Shown here piece after piece: positions 34,500-37,286 of a stretch of 37,286 nucleotides of DNA. The number at the start of each line of letters is the position of its first letter. Within the stretch, counting starts at the first letter, position 1. A model generated the notes under the pieces. That model saw only the letters and a program-made list of their open reading frames with translations, was not told the origin of the DNA and made no database searches. The stretch is from positions 1 through 37,286 of the IMG/VR virus record IMGVR_UViG_3300028754_000004; one strand, 5' to 3'. A program made the translations under genes and the position numbers. The stretch comes from a virus.

Positions 34500-37286
34500 A
34501 TGCCGCTCAGGGCCGCGTGGGACAACAGCTTTGTCACCAACCTCAGCTATAGCAACGGTGACAAGACCGTTGCTTTTGCCGGGGATGGCTTTGCGTTCTC
34601 GACCACGTCCTACGCCGTAGCGCATCAAAGCAATTATGCCGACAGGAGCTACGCCGAGATCACGATTGGCGCTCTCGTCGGAACGTCTGCCGACACCTAT
34701 CCACGGATCGGCATCAGCACCAAGGACAAGGGCAAGACGGTTTGGCTTCAGCGCAACGGCGAGGTGAAGAACCGCGACAACTTCAATAACATCGCTGCAC
34801 AGCCTCATCTCGTATTCAATTCCGGCGATGTCATCAGCGTCGCATTCGACTTTACGACTACCGCCTTATGGGTCCGCGTCAATGGCGGACCATGGAATAC
34901 CGGAGGTACGGCCGATCCGTCATTGATCGTTGGCGGCATGAACTATTCCGGCAGCGGCGTGTCAGGCATTGAACTCTTCGTCATAGCGGAGTGGGTCGGT
35001 GCCGCCGGTCCGATAGCCACCATCAACACCGGCGACACGCCATTCGTCTACCCGGTACCTAATCGCTTCTTTGCTTGGGATGACATGCTGCCGCCATCCG
35101 TCAGCGGATGGAATGAAACTGACCGAAGCCGGGGGCTGGGAGCATCCCTCTACAAGGACAAGCTCGCTACCCGTGCCGCTGGCAATGGTGGCATCCGCTC
35201 GACACAGACCTACAACAAATCGGCTGCCGCTAAACTCTACGCCGAATTCCATGTCACCGTGATCCCGTCGGCGAGCAGTCACTTCATCGGGATCATGAAC
35301 AAGACTTCGGTTATTGATGTCAGGACCAATGCCGCCTACATCGCCGCCAACGGAAACTTCTGGATCGACCCGCCGAATACATCCGTCGCCTGTCTTGGTG
35401 CCTTGCTGAAAAACGACGTTGTCAGCGTGGCGTGGGATACTGCCGCCAACAAGATTTGGTTTCGGCAGAACGCTGGCAACTGGAATAACAACGCGACGCA
35501 CGATCCGGCAACGGGCGCTGGAGGTTTCGACGTTGCCGCGATAGCAGCGGGCGACTACGCGCTGTATTGCTATCTGTCAGGTAATCTGGCAGCTGACACG
35601 CTTCGCACCGAGGCTCACGAGTTCACCCAAGTTGTCCCTGTCGGTTTCTCGGCGTGGTCCGCGCTGGTGTCACCGGCCTACACTGGCACGGCCGCGCTCA
35701 GTGCCAATGTCACGCGCACCAATTGGCTACCCTATTCAAATACGATGAACAGTTGGAATCTGAACGGTTCAACGATTGCGGCTGACGCAACCACCGCACC
35801 GGATGGTACACTGACAGCGGAAAGGATTATTGATACCGCAGCGAACCAGAACCACACCGCATACATGATTACTGTGGGGGAGGGCATAGCCGGAAAACAA
35901 ATCACATATTCAGTCTACGTTAAGGCCAGCACGCTGACATGGATGCAGCTTTACCTTAGCAGTCCCCTCGGTACTGTAAATTTTGATCTGACCAACGGTG
36001 TGATTGGTGCGGTTTCTGGAGTGGCACTATCTCCGGCTATTCAAAGTGTCGGTAATGGTTGGTACAGATGTTCAATAACTCTCGTTGTAGAGACCCCAAC
36101 ATTCGCAGCATATATCGTTCTTAAACAGAGCAACGTATCTGGCTACACTCCATATCTAGGTACGCTTCAATCACTGTATGCGTGGGGAGCGCAGGTAGAA
36201 CTTGGCCCGACTCCTACTGCTTTAATCGAGACCACCACAACCTATCGCACCGTTGCTATCGGCCAGCCGCCTGATCGCCAAAACCTGATAGTGCAGTCAC
36301 AGACAATAGATAACGCCGCTTGGAATAAAACCGCCACCACGATCACGGCGAACAGCGGCTCTTCAGCGCCTGACGGTACGATGACCGCCGACATAATGGT
36401 CAATACGGCAACCGATGCTGAACATCTGATCCGAATTTCGGCGGGCATCCCAGAGATTAGTCCAGTCACGTTTTCCGCTTACGCCAAATACTGGAACTTA
36501 GAATGGATACGGCTGCGACTACAAGGCTTGGGACGTGAGGCCAACTTCAACATCAACGCAGGTACCATAGGTTATGTTTCGGCGGGTGTGACGGCGCGAA
36601 TAGAGCCACTCCTCAACGGCTGGTTTCGAATTTCAATAACGGTGGAGACATCAGGGACTATTTATCCATGTATCCTTGGCCTGCCGAGTGACATGGCTGG
36701 TGCCTCCGTTCCTTACCTCGGGACCGTCAACGACAAATGGATTTTGTGGGGAATACAGTGCGAGATATCGCCTGTTGCCACGGCCTATATGCCAAGGGCT
36801 GGTCTCGTTGTCCCGGCGCCTGCCTCGCCTGTGTTTGGTACCGGTGTTGTCACTGGTATTCGTGGGGCGTGGGAAAGTCTCTACGCCAACGATGGCGCGG
36901 CCATTTACAGCAACGGTGATCGCACCGCCACGATGAATTCTCCGGGCTACCCGTCATCGACCGACAGTCGTCTAAGCGGCAGCAATGATCTAGTATATTT
37001 CGAGATTAACGTAGACGTGTCTGGTGCGCCAAATTACCCGACGATCTGCGGCATTGACCAGTTCAATTACAGCTTGGGTATACATCTCTGGTATAGCGGG
37101 AGGTTAACGGCCTCCGGTTCTAGTTACGACGTAACCCATGCGCACCTTGCCTACACTACCGGGGCGGTTCTTGGCTTCGCCTACAAGGCCGCTACCAACG
37201 AGGCTTGGGTTCGCGTGAACAACGGCGCTTGGAATGCGGGAGGAACAGCTGACCCCGCAACAGGTGTAGGCGGTTTGAATATCGGG
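34500..37286 (+). CDS. tail fibre/adhesin-like protein, 3' truncated by window end (929+ aa)
   Basis: The frame opens at ATG 34500 and runs without a stop to the last base. Three SPRY/concanavalin-like repeats are visible, each with a W-x-R-x-N-x-G-x-W-N-x3-T-x-D-P ending: near residues 123 (WVRVNGGPWNTGGTADPS), 319 (WFRQNAGNWNNNATHDPA) and 902 (WVRVNNGAWNAGGTADPA). Between them are two copies of a carbohydrate-binding-like module (about 410-580 and 594-765), with AW or SWN..., APDGT.TA and NGW(Y/F)R(C/I)SIT landmarks. Such modules are found in phage host-recognition proteins. The module region is richer in A+T than its surroundings, a sign of exchange between phages. Confidence 0.75.
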   Translation, partial: MPLRAAWDNSFVTNLSYSNGDKTVAFAGDGFAFSTTSYAVAHQSNYADRSYAEITIGALVGTSADTYPRIGISTKDKGKTVWLQRNGEVKNRDNFNNIAAQPHLVFNSGDVISVAFDFTTTALWVRVNGGPWNTGGTADPSLIVGGMNYSGSGVSGIELFVIAEWVGAAGPIATINTGDTPFVYPVPNRFFAWDDMLPPSVSGWNETDRSRGLGASLYKDKLATRAAGNGGIRSTQTYNKSAAAKLYAEFHVTVIPSASSHFIGIMNKTSVIDVRTNAAYIAANGNFWIDPPNTSVACLGALLKNDVVSVAWDTAANKIWFRQNAGNWNNNATHDPATGAGGFDVAAIAAGDYALYCYLSGNLAADTLRTEAHEFTQVVPVGFSAWSALVSPAYTGTAALSANVTRTNWLPYSNTMNSWNLNGSTIAADATTAPDGTLTAERIIDTAANQNHTAYMITVGEGIAGKQITYSVYVKASTLTWMQLYLSSPLGTVNFDLTNGVIGAVSGVALSPAIQSVGNGWYRCSITLVVETPTFAAYIVLKQSNVSGYTPYLGTLQSLYAWGAQVELGPTPTALIETTTTYRTVAIGQPPDRQNLIVQSQTIDNAAWNKTATTITANSGSSAPDGTMTADIMVNTATDAEHLIRISAGIPEISPVTFSAYAKYWNLEWIRLRLQGLGREANFNINAGTIGYVSAGVTARIEPLLNGWFRISITVETSGTIYPCILGLPSDMAGASVPYLGTVNDKWILWGIQCEISPVATAYMPRAGLVVPAPASPVFGTGVVTGIRGAWESLYANDGAAIYSNGDRTATMNSPGYPSSTDSRLSGSNDLVYFEINVDVSGAPNYPTICGIDQFNYSLGIHLWYSGRLTASGSSYDVTHAHLAYTTGAVLGFAYKAATNEAWVRVNNGAWNAGGTADPATGVGGLNIG

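Overview
The window is a contiguous piece of a tailed double-stranded DNA phage or prophage (Caudoviricetes) of an alphaproteobacterium, most likely of the order Hyphomicrobiales (Bradyrhizobium-like). Phage identity rests on a terminase large subunit, a DUF1073-type portal, an SPP1 gp7/Mu F-like head morphogenesis protein, a tail-fibre-like protein, and a RecE/RecT pair with a RuvC-like resolvase. The host guess rests on high G+C, a GcrA-like regulator (a family confined to Alphaproteobacteria) next to an MT-A70 adenine methyltransferase, and a possible phasin. No integrase, lysis cassette or tRNA was recognised, and no major capsid gene can be named.

Layout. (1) 1-5.87 kb, minus strand: recombination and replication genes (HNH-like protein, RecT, winged-helix proteins, RecE-like nuclease, early phage proteins), interrupted at 3.70-4.55 kb by an unusual interspersed repeat array. 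(2) 5.87-6.0 kb: divergent control region. (3) 6.0-9.12 kb, plus strand: Cro/YdaS-like HTH, GcrA-like protein, MT-A70 methylase, PD-(D/E)XK-like protein and RuvC-like resolvase in tightly overlapping order. (4) 9.17-10.17 kb: a minus-strand phasin-like gene and a gene-poor stretch that look foreign to the operon. (5) 10.17-13.81 kb, plus strand: small zinc-ribbon proteins, a DUF2829/Tad2-like candidate anti-Thoeris protein, an SF2 helicase and small phage proteins, closed by a bidirectional terminator. (6) 22.39-13.89 kb, minus strand: a long operon that starts with an AAA+ MoxR/CobS-like ATPase, a DUF3150 protein and a VWA/HExxH protein, followed by about fifteen small accessory genes. (7) 22.4-23.08 kb: a structured intergenic control region. 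(8) 23.08-37.29 kb, plus strand: late operon led by a NusG/RfaH-like factor, then a terminase small-subunit candidate, TerL, a decayed HNH-AP2 endonuclease, small proteins, a 1689-residue portal fusion, head morphogenesis protein, small virion proteins and a tail-fibre-like protein cut by the window end.

Most noteworthy. (a) A repeat element seen as an 845-bp array of 13 spaced copies of an 11-bp core at 3.70-4.55 kb and as a 76-bp single-unit version at 33.75-33.83 kb. The two share a 19-bp right border (19/19) and an 18/19 left border. A related tract lies inside the VWA gene. (b) The portal gene carries GNAT-like, ParB/Srx-like and ADP-ribosyltransferase-like domains behind repeated linkers, with a probable reading-frame break inside it. 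(c) The ATPase-DUF3150-VWA triad sits behind a leader that can fold two mutually exclusive ways. (d) A Tad2-like protein. Most genes of the early and middle operons share an extended ribosome-binding site, AAAGGAGCAA, which the late operon lacks.
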